A stretch of DNA of 64,000 bases from Methyloligella sp. (GTDB lineage: Bacteria > Pseudomonadota > Alphaproteobacteria > Rhizobiales > HXMU1428-3), in contig BQJJ01000006.1 of NCBI GenBank assembly GCA_021604645.1, forward strand, positions 62,001 through 126,000, written 5' to 3'. Positions 52,336-60,841 of this stretch are shown one piece after another. The notes beneath the pieces were generated by a model. That model made no database searches. It had not been told where the DNA came from and saw nothing but the letters and a program-made list of their open reading frames with translations. The stretch's first letter is position 1; each line of letters starts with the position of its first letter. The position numbers were made by a program, and so were the translations under genes.

Positions 52336-53535
52336 TTATTTTAGAGCTTCAGCAATATCATTTAAAAGGTCTTCACTATCTTCAATTCCAACAGAAAGTC
52401 TGATCAATGAAGGAGTAATAGAAAGCTCAAGACGTTCCTCTTCTTCCAACCGTTGATGTGTTGTCGTTGTTGGATGAGTAATCAAGCTTTTTGTATCGCC
52501 TAAATTGTTGGAAATGCTGATAATTTCGAGTTTATTCATGAAGTTGAATGCATCTTCTTTTGTCCCGTCAATTTCAAAGGCAACCATAGTGCCAAACCCC
52601 TTCATTTGGCGTTTGGCAAGTTCATGTTGAGGGTGGTCTTCTCGTCCAGGGTAAATGGCGCGCTTTACTTTTTGATGTTCGCTTAGAAAATCGGCCACTT
52701 TACGGGCATTAGACGCCGCTTTTTCAATGCGCAAAGGCAGTGTTTCAAGCCCTTTAAGCATAACCCAAGCGTTAAACGGGCTAATAGAAGGCCCGGTTTG
52801 GCGCATAAAATCATGTAAATAATCGTCAATATAGTCTTGTTTACCAAGTACGACACCCCCAAGACACCGCCCCTGCCCGTCAATATGCTTTGTCGCCGAA
52901 TAACAGACAACATCAGCCCCAAATTCCATCGGTTTTTGGAAATATGGCGTTGCAAATACATTGTCCACAATTACCAAAGCACCAGCTTCATGAGCAATGT
53001 CTGCTACAGCTTGCATATCTACCAATTCAAGAGCTGGATTGGTTGGTGTCTCAAAAAACACAGCCTTCGTATTCGGCTTCATAGCCGCTTTCCAGGCATC
53101 TATGTCACTGCCATCAACCAATGTTGTCTCTACACCAAAGCGCGGTAGTAAGGTCTCTACCACATAACGGCAAGAGCCAAACAAAGCTTTGGCTGAGACA
53201 ATATGATCGCCAGCATTTAAGTAAGAAAGAACGGAAGCAGAAACCGCAGCCATACCAGTAGCTGTGGCGCGGGCATCCTCGGCTCCCTCAAGGGCAATCA
53301 TGCGTTCTTCAAACATTTTTATTGTAGGGTTCATGAAACGGCTGTAAATATACCCATCTTCATCCCCTTTAAAACGCGCTTCGGCGCTTTCAGCGCTGTC
53401 GTAGATGTAACCAGAGGTTAAAAACAAGCTTTCAGAGGTTTCACCAAATTCACTACGAATGGTGCCGCCATGCACAAGCTTTGTTGCATCATTTAATGAG
53501 GCAAACCGATCTTTAGAAATTTTTGTATTAGACAT
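52336..53535 (-). CDS. metZ: O-succinylhomoserine sulfhydrylase
   Basis: 399 residues, a Cys/Met-metabolism PLP enzyme of fold type I. The PLP lysine is in CYSATKHIDGQGRCLGGVVLG (about 214), with YSRFMNPT near 65 and ETPTNPALELVD near 158. MetZ condenses O-succinylhomoserine and sulfide to homocysteine. Its mRNA carries a SAM-II riboswitch ahead of the start, which fits feedback control by S-adenosylmethionine. Confidence 0.94.
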   Translation of the reverse strand: MSNTKISKDRFASLNDATKLVHGGTIRSEFGETSESLFLTSGYIYDSAESAEARFKGDEDGYIYSRFMNPTIKMFEERMIALEGAEDARATATGMAAVSASVLSYLNAGDHIVSAKALFGSCRYVVETLLPRFGVETTLVDGSDIDAWKAAMKPNTKAVFFETPTNPALELVDMQAVADIAHEAGALVIVDNVFATPYFQKPMEFGADVVCYSATKHIDGQGRCLGGVVLGKQDYIDDYLHDFMRQTGPSISPFNAWVMLKGLETLPLRIEKAASNARKVADFLSEHQKVKRAIYPGREDHPQHELAKRQMKGFGTMVAFEIDGTKEDAFNFMNKLEIISISNNLGDTKSLITHPTTTTHQRLEEEERLELSITPSLIRLSVGIEDSEDLLNDIAEALK

Positions 53536-53652
53536 AGAAAACCTTTATGTATTGCTCTGAATTTAAGTGTGTGAGCAATAAAACACCCAGCACACCAGTA
53601 CCACCAATACCGATGACACAGGTCCAACCAAATCAAGTTAAGGAAAACCGGG

Positions 53653-53712
53653 GCAATCGGCCTTTTAGCAAGTTATTTTATGTGGCTGCAAGCCGACCGG
53701 CCAAATCACCAC
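53653..53712 (-). promoter_or_regulatory. SAM-II riboswitch (metA motif)
   Basis: On the minus strand the leader reads GGTGATTTGGCCGGTCGG, CTTGCAGCCAC, then GCTAAAAGGCCGATTG. The GTGATTTG loop, the CTTGCAGCCAC return strand and the GCTAAAAGGCCGA pseudoknot strand are hallmarks of alphaproteobacterial SAM-II. It lies 118 bases before the metZ start and just downstream of its promoter. Binding of SAM should hinder metZ expression. Confidence 0.9.
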
Positions 53713-53726
53713 AAATTAGATGGCCC

Positions 53727-53756
53727 ATCTAAGTACAAAAGCGGGGAAAGGGTCAA
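53727..53756 (-). promoter_or_regulatory. metZ promoter
   Basis: On the minus strand TTGACC (53756-53751), 18-base spacer, TTAGAT (53732-53727). It places the transcript start just ahead of the riboswitch. Confidence 0.6.
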
Positions 53757-53859
53757 GAGTTTTTCACAAAAAGTACGTTTCCAGCTTGTAACCTTTTCTC
53801 CATTCAGCGATTATGGGGCCAATTTAGTGCAGGAAGCACTTCCCCCGCTTGTTAGTTAA

Positions 53860-54005
53860 GGTTGCGAGAACTGTTGAAGGTCAACAAGTGAAGCACAATT
53901 TCGGATGCGTAGTGGGCATCTGAAGAAAATAATGCGGATGCTGCGACGGTTGCGAGTGGGCAACTGAAACACAAATTGCGGTTGCTAGTGGGCAACCTGA
54001 AGCAA
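53860..54005. repeat. Tandem array of family A hairpins upstream of dcd
   Basis: Three clear and one decayed unit: 53860-53898 (decayed), 53897-53928 (GATGC/GCATC stem), 53931-53974 (hybrid, GGTTGC... stem) and 53975-54005 (GGTTGC/GCAACC). Consensus: TGCGG(T/A)TGC-tagtg-GGCA(A/T)C(C/T)TGAAGC-AAA. Paired changes preserve the stem. The array ends 16 bases before the dcd start, so it may be transcribed as its leader. Confidence 0.75.
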
Positions 54006-54021
54006 AAAAATGGATTGAAAG

Positions 54022-55206
54022 ATGGCTGAAGAAGCAAAAAACCTTTGGAATAATGATCAGGAAAATGGGAGTGAATTGCCCAAAGCTCACCTGCCCACAA
54101 AGGGAGGCATTTTTCCAAGCCAGGCCATTAAAGATCTCATTCATCGTGGGTTTTTAAAAACTGCAAACGGTGTAGATATTCTTGATAACCAAATTCAACC
54201 CGCCAGCCTTGATCTGCGCTTGGGGAAAAAAGCTTATAGAGTGCGTGCCAGTTTCTTGCCAGGCGGCGGTAGAACGGTGGAATCTCAGTTAGAAGATCTT
54301 TCACTCCATGAGTTTTCACTCGAAGACGGGGCCGTCTTAGAGCGAGAATGTTTTTATGTCGTGGAAGTCGAAGAATGCTTAAAATTGCCAGATAGCGTCT
54401 CGTGCTTTGCCAACCCGAAAAGCTCGACAGGGCGTCTCGATGTTTTCACACGGCTCATTTCTGACGGCGCTGAAATTTTTGATTATGTTGAAGCGGGTTA
54501 TGAAGGCAAACTCTATGTCGAAATTTCACCGCGCACTTTTTCCATCAAAGTTCGCTCAGGCAGCCGTTTAAATCAGTTGCGTTTTCGTCGGCGCATTGGC
54601 CAGCAAGACAGATTTGAGAGACCAAAGCTCACAGACAAAGAATTGCGTATCTTGCATGAAAAAGAGCAATTGGTGAATTGCGAACCAACCATCCGTGATG
54701 GGTTGAACACACGGGTTGATTTACGTGGCATTGATGGCAGCAACCTAATTGGTTACAGAGCGCAAAAACATACGGACATCATCGATGTTGATAAACCAAA
54801 CAGTTATAAAATGGATGAGTTCTGGGAACCACTTTATGGCCGTGCGGACGGTCGACTAATCCTAGACCCAGGTGAGTTTTATATTCTCGTCTCAAAAGAA
54901 GCACTGCACATTCCCATTCAATACGCAGCCGAAATGGTGCCAATCGACCCGATGATGGGCGAGTTCCGCGCGCACTATGCCGGCTTTTTTGACCCAGGCT
55001 TTGGCGCAGAAGCAGCAGGCGGTAAAGGCAGCCGCGCGGTGCTAGAGGTGCGCAGCCATGACATACCGTTTGTATTAGAAGATGGCCAAATCATCGCAAG
55101 GCTCATTTACGAGCCACTCACTGAAATCCCAGAGACAATCTACGGCGCCGACCTAAAATCCAACTACCAAGCCCAAGGCCTTAAGCTCTCCAAGCATTTT
55201 GTCTAA
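54022..55206 (+). CDS. dcd: 2'-deoxycytidine 5'-triphosphate deaminase, long alphaproteobacterial form
   Basis: 394 residues, twice the E. coli Dcd length, a form typical of alphaproteobacteria, apparently made of two dUTPase-like halves. The first half has QIQPASLDLRLGKKAYRV and CFANPKSSTGRLDVFTRL (catalytic loop with SSxGR), and YVEISPRTFSIKV; the second has LILDPGEFYILVSKEALHIP and MVPIDPMMGEFRAHYAGFFDPGFG. It deaminates dCTP to dUTP for dTMP synthesis. It diverges from the metZ leader. Confidence 0.95.
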   Translation: MAEEAKNLWNNDQENGSELPKAHLPTKGGIFPSQAIKDLIHRGFLKTANGVDILDNQIQPASLDLRLGKKAYRVRASFLPGGGRTVESQLEDLSLHEFSLEDGAVLERECFYVVEVEECLKLPDSVSCFANPKSSTGRLDVFTRLISDGAEIFDYVEAGYEGKLYVEISPRTFSIKVRSGSRLNQLRFRRRIGQQDRFERPKLTDKELRILHEKEQLVNCEPTIRDGLNTRVDLRGIDGSNLIGYRAQKHTDIIDVDKPNSYKMDEFWEPLYGRADGRLILDPGEFYILVSKEALHIPIQYAAEMVPIDPMMGEFRAHYAGFFDPGFGAEAAGGKGSRAVLEVRSHDIPFVLEDGQIIARLIYEPLTEIPETIYGADLKSNYQAQGLKLSKHFV

Positions 55207-55284
55207 TCGCGGTTGTTAGTGAAATAGCTAAAGGGTCTTAAATAAAAAATTATCAATGAGTGCATAATTTTTGGGATATTGATT

Positions 55285-55962
55285 ATGGATGATGTACTTT
55301 CGAGCAATTTTGAAAAAATTGACAAAGTTCTGACTGATTTTCACAAAAACATACATTCTGCTTTGCTTTATAGAAATGTCTACGAAGAAATTGGTGAGAA
55401 AGCATCAAAAATAAATGATAATAATCACGGATATTCGTTGGGCATTTATCAGAAACTCGCATTAGAAAGTATGGTGTTGAAAGTATGTAATGCTTATGAA
55501 CCACTTGAAAAGCAATATACAAAATATAGTGTCGGGCAAATATTAGAATTATTAAAAGGCTGTGAACCTATAGAGGAGCAATATTTAGTCTCTTTCATTG
55601 ATTCAAAATATCTAGAGATAACTGCTTTTAATGACCTAAATATTGGTGAGAAATTTATAAAGATAATATCGTCTAAGATGCCTAATCGAAACAGAAGTGG
55701 CACTCTAAAAAAGTTAATTGAATTTAGAAATAATTATATTGCTCATCCAAAATTTCTTGAAGAAAAAGAAGATGAGGACCTACCTTCCCTTGAATCTATC
55801 TCAGAATTAATTGAATGGGGTAAAGAGTTTGGAGAAGCTGTAAGTTCAGCTTATCTAGCATCATATTGGAACCATACCTCCGATGCAGGTAGGATTAGGA
55901 CAGCCTTGAAAAGGCTATTTAAAGAAATTGAAGTCATAGAAAAAGGCCCTAATAGCCCTTAA
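55285..55962 (+). CDS. HEPN/AbiU2-like protein
   Basis: 225 residues from ATG 55285 (a TTG two codons earlier is possible). The protein is all-helical. A HEPN signature lies near residue 150: KLIEFRNNYIAHP, R followed by five residues then H. The overall layout (helical bundle, then RNxxIAH, acidic stretch EEKEDEDLP, C-terminal helices) resembles AbiU2-type abortive-infection proteins. It is alone, with no partner antitoxin gene, in a chromosomal block. The RNase role is inferred from the motif. Confidence 0.72.
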   Translation: MDDVLSSNFEKIDKVLTDFHKNIHSALLYRNVYEEIGEKASKINDNNHGYSLGIYQKLALESMVLKVCNAYEPLEKQYTKYSVGQILELLKGCEPIEEQYLVSFIDSKYLEITAFNDLNIGEKFIKIISSKMPNRNRSGTLKKLIEFRNNYIAHPKFLEEKEDEDLPSLESISELIEWGKEFGEAVSSAYLASYWNHTSDAGRIRTALKRLFKEIEVIEKGPNSP

Positions 55963-55994
55963 TATTTTTTAGAATGAGAAAACGTGAAAATTGT

Positions 55995-56126
55995 CATCGC
56001 GAAGAACGAGCTCAACCCGCTTCGGGCTGAGGGACATGGCGCAGCGCTTTGCGAAGCCCGGTGCCTAGCACCGCCCCTCGGAGGGCTTTTCGCGTCTTCA
56101 GCGAAAAAAATAGCCCGTGAGAGAAA
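55995..56126. repeat. Family B multi-hairpin element
   Basis: Stems: CTCAACCCG/CGGGCTGAG (56011-56031), CGGTGC/GCACCG (56059-56073), TTTTCGC/GCGAAAA (56087-56107) enclosed by GGGCT/AGCCC. Conserved patches GGACATGGC, CCGCCCCTCGGAGG and CCGTGAGAGA match the other copies. It lies between the HEPN-like and an exported-protein gene. Confidence 0.75.
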
Positions 56127-56226
56127 GAAAACTAAGTCCGATATCTTCACTTAAACTATTCCTGTTTTAACTTTAGTATAAGTTTATGAAGACAGGATTA
56201 TGGTTCGGTCCACATTACTCAAAATT

Positions 56227-56292
56227 TTCTCAGTTTTATCAAGGCATCCTCAGATTTTATCAAGCTATCTCATATTTTTCTCATTTTTATAA
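56227..56292. repeat. Four TCTCA-type tandem repeats
   Basis: CTCAGTTTTATCAAGGCATC, CTCAGATTTTATCAAGCTAT, CTCATATTTTT and CTCATTTTTATAAGG follow one another; the first two units are 20-21 bp long, two helical turns. The array lies 80-145 bases upstream of the exported-protein gene at 56370, so it may be an operator or a promoter-upstream element. Confidence 0.6.
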
Positions 56293-56369
56293 GGTAAGGT
56301 CTTTTTCAGGCTTTTCTGGTGAGTTAATAAAAAATACTAAGAGTATTGAGGAAAGGAACGTTTACCGAA

Positions 56370-56828
56370 ATGAAGTCAAAGTTATTATTGAGTCTTATAG
56401 TGGCGCTGGGCCTTGTTGCCCCCGCTTCAATCAGCCCTGTTTCTGCAAAACCGATTTGCGACAAACTGGGTTTTGCTGGCCTTTTATCATCTTGTAATCG
56501 CGGCGAAACGATTCAAGTGTTGTTATCTTCAGGCAAACCTCTGGGCAAAGACGTCGTCCTGGAATCTGGTACCTATTACAAAATGCAAATCACAGCTGAC
56601 GGATCGGCTGAATTGGCTGTTAGTGGTGCGGAATTCTTCCGCGCTATCTGGATGAACGAGATTGTGATCAGCAAGATCGAAGTTCGTCCAATGGCGATCG
56701 ACTCACTTGAGTTCGATGCCGCTGGTGAAGCAGAAGTTTCGTTCATCGCGATCAAGCCTGGCAATTATGTTCTGCGTATCCCGGGTACCACCGGAAAGAC
56801 GCAACAGATCAAAATCCGCATTAAGTAA
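56370..56828 (+). CDS. Small exported protein
   Basis: 152 residues from ATG 56370 (AAGGAA upstream). A signal peptide (MKSKLLLSLIVALGLVAPASISPVSA, about 1-26) leads to a mature protein with two Cys early (PICDKLGFAGLLSSCNRG) that may form a disulfide, then a beta-rich part ending GNYVLRIPGTTGKTQQIKIRIK, cupredoxin-like in strand pattern but lacking copper ligands. It is 30 bp upstream of the PepSY-like gene, so a two-gene exported unit is likely. Confidence 0.75.
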   Translation: MKSKLLLSLIVALGLVAPASISPVSAKPICDKLGFAGLLSSCNRGETIQVLLSSGKPLGKDVVLESGTYYKMQITADGSAELAVSGAEFFRAIWMNEIVISKIEVRPMAIDSLEFDAAGEAEVSFIAIKPGNYVLRIPGTTGKTQQIKIRIK

Positions 56829-56858
56829 AAACTGCATAATAGTAAAGGAAACTTCATT

Positions 56859-57134
56859 ATGAAAAATATCATTAAGACTCTCTCTATCACTCTGGTAGCA
56901 CTTTTCCTCGCTGGCCCAACAATCGCTTTGGCAGATGACGACGAAAAAGTTGATAAAGCCACAGTTGAAAAAATCATGGCTAAGCTTAAAGAAATGAAAT
57001 GTGAGATGGACCCTAAAGATATCGAAAAAGAAGATGACGGCTACGAACTAGACGACGTTTTCTGCGAAGGTGGCAAACAGTTTGACATCGAGCTTGATAA
57101 AGACCTGAATGAAACTGGCCGTAAAGCTGAGTAA
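56859..57134 (+). CDS. Exported PepSY-like protein
   Basis: 91 residues: signal peptide (about 1-25, ending IALADDDE) and a single PepSY-like domain (KVDKATVEKIMAKLKEMKCEMDPKDIEKEDDGYELDDVFCEGGKQFDIELDKDLNETGRK), with two Cys. Such single-domain proteins occur in the periplasm of many alphaproteobacteria; their role is not established. AAAGGAAAC is the ribosome binding site, and a good terminator follows. Confidence 0.85.
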   Translation: MKNIIKTLSITLVALFLAGPTIALADDDEKVDKATVEKIMAKLKEMKCEMDPKDIEKEDDGYELDDVFCEGGKQFDIELDKDLNETGRKAE

Positions 57135-57228
57135 GACATCAGTTGGGTCTATCTAGCAATCACAAGATTGCCTAGAGACCCCAATCTCTAAACTATTTGG
57201 TTAGTAAATCTCCTACCAAATAAAAGAG

Positions 57229-57264
57229 CCTCCCGGATTGATTTCCGGGAGGTTTTTTATTTTA
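57229..57264 (+). terminator. Rho-independent terminator
   Basis: CCTCCCGG-ATTGATTT-CCGGGAGG followed by TTTTTTATTTT. It ends the exported-protein unit. Confidence 0.93.
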
Positions 57265-57317
57265 AAATAGTTGATTAGCCAATTATGGAGGGACATAACA
57301 TCCCTTGGCATCCAGAA

Positions 57318-57377
57318 CTTAGCGCCGCACCCCGCAGGGCTAGCCGCTTTAGCGATAGAATAGCTAGTGAGAGAAAA
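57318..57377. repeat. Partial family B element
   Basis: Only the 3' part is present: AGCGCCGCACCCCGCAGGGCTA, stem CGCT/AGCG (57344-57353) within GCTA/TAGC, and GAATAGCTAGTGAGAGAAA. It stands 20 bp before a full copy on the same strand. Confidence 0.65.
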
Positions 57378-57395
57378 TAGATAACTCACCTTTCG

Positions 57396-57511
57396 AAGAA
57401 GGAGCTCAGCCCTTTTCGGGCTGAGTGACATGGCGTAGCGCCAGTGAGCCCGGCGCCTAGCGCCGCCCCTCGGAGGCCCGCCGCTTAAGCGATGGAATAG
57501 CCGTGAGAGAA
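57396..57511. repeat. Family B multi-hairpin element (full copy)
   Basis: Stems CTCAGCCC/GGGCTGAG (57405-57425), CGGCGC/GCGCCG (57451-57465), CGCTTAAGCG (57482-57491). Conserved patches GTGACATGGCG, CCGCCCCTCGGAGGCCC and GGAATAGCCGTGAGAGAAA. It is directly followed by a family A unit. Confidence 0.78.
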
Positions 57512-57513
57512 AA

Positions 57514-57546
57514 CGCGGATGCAAAGTGGGCATCTGAAGCGCAACA
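57514..57546. repeat. Family A hairpin
   Basis: CGCGGATGC-AAAGTG-GGCATCTGAAGCGCAA, stem GATGC/GCATC. It adjoins a family B copy, with 5 bases to the end of the kinase gene on the minus strand. Confidence 0.7.
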
Positions 57547-57551
57547 AAAAT

Positions 57552-59570
57552 TTAAGCCGCTTTTTCCAGCGGCCCAGAAATAGGAAGGCGAACCGTGAAA
57601 GTTGTGCCAACGCCGACTTCACTTGTAAGTGAAATATCTCCACCATGGTAATCGATAATTTGTTTTACAATGTTAAGGCCGATGCCGGTTCCAGCAATTC
57701 CTGTTGATGTCTTGGCGCGGAAGAATTGTTCGAACATATTAGGCAAATCATCTTCATGAATACCCAATCCTTCATCTTGAACAGAGATAAAAATATCAGA
57801 ATCATCGTGATGCGCTTTAACCGTGATAAAAGGTGCGTCAGGCGCATACTTAACTGCATTTGTTAAAAGATTAGTGAGCACTTGATCAATCTTAACTTTA
57901 TCAGCTTGGATTAAGTTTGGCAGGTCCAGATCATCGAAATTCAAAATGTGATGATGAGAAATTTCTTGTTGCCGAGCACAAACGCTGTTTATAAGTCCAG
58001 AAATATCACAATCTGAAATTTGAACACTGAGCTTGCCTGCATTTAAACGAGCTGCCGACAAAGTACTCTCCATCAAAGACGACATCCGCCGAACAGCTTC
58101 CAAAATAATATCTATACGTTTTGATAAGTCTTCGTCGGTTAATTTTCCTTTTTTGCGCAATAAGCGCTGGGCAGAACTATCAATGATAGCAAGCGGTGTT
58201 CTAAATTCATGAGACGCCATTGATACAAATTGTCGTTGCATTTCATTAAGATGCTGTTCAGCTGCAAGGGCTTCCTGAAGCTGGGCAGTGCGATCGATAA
58301 CAATTTCTTCAAGGTTGTCTTTATGCTGTCTTAGCTCTTCTTCTTTGCGCCGCATTTCTGTAACATCAATGCGGATGCCGACTATTTGCCCATTGGCATT
58401 ACGATGCTCTCTACGAAGCATAATGCGTCCATCTGCCAAACGTCCCTCAGTTTCAAAATCAAATGTATCATCAGAGCGGTTTTTAAGCTGGCTTTGCACC
58501 CAATCTTCTGGGTCCCAGTCACCGATATCCCACATTCCCTTAGCTAAAGAAGATCTAACAAGTTGCTCATATGTAATTCCAGGTTTTATCTCATCATGAA
58601 TACATTCATAAAAATCTAGAAACGCCTGGTTGACCATTACAAGGCGGTCATTCTTATCATAAACAACAAATCCATCACGCATTGAATTTATTGAAAATGC
58701 TAGTCTGGAATAAGATTCTTGAACTTCTTCTTCCATCGCCTTTTTTTCACAAAGCGTATCCAGATATGACCTGGAAGCTTTCGCTAATTCACCGATTTCA
58801 TCATTTGAATAGACATCAAGGTCAACATAGAGATTGCCTTCATGCATATTTCGCCAAAATTGTAATATTTTTTTAACCGGTCGGGAAATCAAAGAATTGG
58901 CCAAAAGCAAAGCTACCCCAATGCTTGTAATAAAGGTTCCAATTGAAAACCAGAAAATAAACTGAAGCGCAGCTTCTTCATGTTCTTGTACATGTTGGGC
59001 AGATTGATAAGTGAGTTGAATAAGTTGGTTTTCGAGACGGTACAAACGATCGGAAATAAATTGCTGTTGATCAATCAGTGCAGAAATATTTGTAATGACA
59101 TCTGCTGATACATAACTATCTGGATGAGCAAAAACAGAATATGCATTTTTACTAAATTGCAGAAGGATATCTTCTACATATTGCATTTCATATTTGACGT
59201 TACCAATAAATGAATTTGTAAAATCTGTATGGTTTTCCTCTTGTAATAATTTTTTACCCTTCACAAGATTATCTTTAATTTGCAGAGCTATTTTATCAAG
59301 GTCGGTTCTTGCCCGCAGAAAATATCCTTTTGTAAAAGCGTATTCATTATCTACAGAACGGGAAACATTAGTCAGAATTTTATTTTGCTCATGCTGTAAA
59401 AGAATAATTTGACTGATAACTCTATTCAGCGGTAAAAATTCTTTGGCGACCGCATGAGTTTCATCATTGATCTGCAACATTTGATAAATGCTAACAGCAG
59501 AAACTGCTATAGTTGAAAGAAAGCTAACCCCTACAATCGCAAGAATTTTCGCTGTTAAACCAATACGCAT
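57552..59570 (-). CDS. PAS-containing membrane sensor histidine kinase
   Basis: 672 residues (two adjacent Met codons at the start). Membrane helices are at about 9-30 and 203-226, enclosing a ~170-residue helical periplasmic sensor. HAMP (228-280), PAS (288-405, MRDGFVVYDKNDRLVMVNQAFLDFYE ... GIRIDVTEMRRKEEE), a coiled coil, then HisKA with His about 455 in SMASHEFRTPLAIID, and HATPase (NLLTNAVKYA, DEGLGI, GTGIGLNI). Orphan here, although a response regulator is encoded 1.5 kb away. Signal unknown. Confidence 0.92.
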   Translation of the reverse strand: MRIGLTAKILAIVGVSFLSTIAVSAVSIYQMLQINDETHAVAKEFLPLNRVISQIILLQHEQNKILTNVSRSVDNEYAFTKGYFLRARTDLDKIALQIKDNLVKGKKLLQEENHTDFTNSFIGNVKYEMQYVEDILLQFSKNAYSVFAHPDSYVSADVITNISALIDQQQFISDRLYRLENQLIQLTYQSAQHVQEHEEAALQFIFWFSIGTFITSIGVALLLANSLISRPVKKILQFWRNMHEGNLYVDLDVYSNDEIGELAKASRSYLDTLCEKKAMEEEVQESYSRLAFSINSMRDGFVVYDKNDRLVMVNQAFLDFYECIHDEIKPGITYEQLVRSSLAKGMWDIGDWDPEDWVQSQLKNRSDDTFDFETEGRLADGRIMLRREHRNANGQIVGIRIDVTEMRRKEEELRQHKDNLEEIVIDRTAQLQEALAAEQHLNEMQRQFVSMASHEFRTPLAIIDSSAQRLLRKKGKLTDEDLSKRIDIILEAVRRMSSLMESTLSAARLNAGKLSVQISDCDISGLINSVCARQQEISHHHILNFDDLDLPNLIQADKVKIDQVLTNLLTNAVKYAPDAPFITVKAHHDDSDIFISVQDEGLGIHEDDLPNMFEQFFRAKTSTGIAGTGIGLNIVKQIIDYHGGDISLTSEVGVGTTFTVRLPISGPLEKAA

Positions 59571-59785
59571 CACAAAACCCTACCCAAAAACAAAAAAACT
59601 GACCTTGTTTGAGCTAGATTTTAAATTTACGAATAGTCTTCTTATAAAAAGCGACAAAACAAGTTCGCTTATATTAAGAAAGAACGATTAAGAAACGATT
59701 TTGAATTGATTAAAAATTCAATAAACTTTGATTTGAAAAAAGACAAACAAAGCAATTGTTCAGTAAAATAAGAGATTTAACTTAT

Positions 59786-60775
59786 CTATGACGTGCAACT
59801 ACCACCGCCAAGAACGCAAAATTTAGAGCAATGAATGTGACAAAGCTTAACAGCCCCCTCATCAAACATACCCCCATCGATTTTTAGAGATTTCTCGAGA
59901 GTATCGCCCATTTCAAAATCAGCCCTGTAGGGTAAAAGCGTACATGGTAAAATCTTTATACTGGTTTCACCTTTGCGCTTAACAACCATACGGCTAGAGG
60001 AGCACATAAGGTCTTTCGGGCTAAGGCCTAAAATATCCCAGCATTTTTCAGTGATTTCAGGTTTGTCTGCTTGTTCATCCATCTCAGGAAAAATCATCAA
60101 ATCATCCGGGTTTTTAGTTGAAAGTGACCAACCTTGAGTATCAAATAAATTTTGAAAGGCATTGGTGACATTTTCTGCATCTTCATCCCACAAGCTTCGC
60201 CCGGCAATTGAAAATTGAAAGCCATGTTCGTTCAACCAATTTAGTCCCGTTAAGCTTTTAGCAAAGCTTCCTTTGCCGCGCTCTTTATCATGAAATTCTT
60301 CAGTATAGTGATCAAGACTGATGCGTAAATTTAAACGTTCTCCAAACCGTTCTTGCAAGTCAAGCAAACCAGCACGTACAGATTTACGCATCATGGGTGC
60401 CATGGCGTTTGTTAAAATAAGAACTGAAAAATCACGCATCAAAGCAGCCTCAGCCATTGCGATCATTTCAGGGTTCATAAATGGTTCGCCGCCGGTAAAA
60501 GCAATCTCTTTTGTAGAGAGCTTAAGTTGCTTGATCTCATCAAAAAGGGGGAGGACTTCTTCAAGGCGTATATAGACAAGATCATCATTTTTAGGGCTAG
60601 AAAGAATATAACAATGGGCGCACTCAATATTACAAAGAGACCCTGTGTTGATCCATAAAGTATCTAATCTTTCAAAAGGAACCTTAGCCCGGGCTTCTCC
60701 ATCAAGAGTGATATCAGGGTTTGTAAATTTACCCTCAATCGGTTGCCCTGATAATTTAGCTGTTAGTTCATTCAT
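59786..60775 (-). CDS. Radical SAM protein with Cys-rich C-terminus
   Basis: 329 residues from ATG 60775 (GGGGA upstream; a GTG 13 codons earlier is possible). The 4Fe-4S motif is SLCNIECAHCYI (CxxxCxxC), followed by FTGGEPFMNPE for SAM binding. The C-terminus ends LCHIHCSKFCVLGGGSCTS, a Cys cluster that may bind an auxiliary iron-sulfur cluster as in SPASM-like enzymes. Reaction unknown; no precursor peptide gene is evident nearby. Confidence 0.88.
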   Translation of the reverse strand: MNELTAKLSGQPIEGKFTNPDITLDGEARAKVPFERLDTLWINTGSLCNIECAHCYILSSPKNDDLVYIRLEEVLPLFDEIKQLKLSTKEIAFTGGEPFMNPEMIAMAEAALMRDFSVLILTNAMAPMMRKSVRAGLLDLQERFGERLNLRISLDHYTEEFHDKERGKGSFAKSLTGLNWLNEHGFQFSIAGRSLWDEDAENVTNAFQNLFDTQGWSLSTKNPDDLMIFPEMDEQADKPEITEKCWDILGLSPKDLMCSSSRMVVKRKGETSIKILPCTLLPYRADFEMGDTLEKSLKIDGGMFDEGAVKLCHIHCSKFCVLGGGSCTS

Positions 60776-60841
60776 AAGAAATCGTCCCCGTGAAATTATT
60801 CTAGAGCTTGTCACTTAAAAGTGGATTCCGGTTTTAAGAAA

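Noticed and set aside
53860-54005. CRISPR array
   Set aside because: Repeats are themselves hairpins with no spacers of constant length, and copies are dispersed elsewhere; no cas genes are present.
56186-56497. 103-codon frame starting before the exported-protein gene
   Set aside because: Its first part is the AT-rich tandem repeats and the rest overlaps the signal-peptide gene in another frame; composition is not protein-like.
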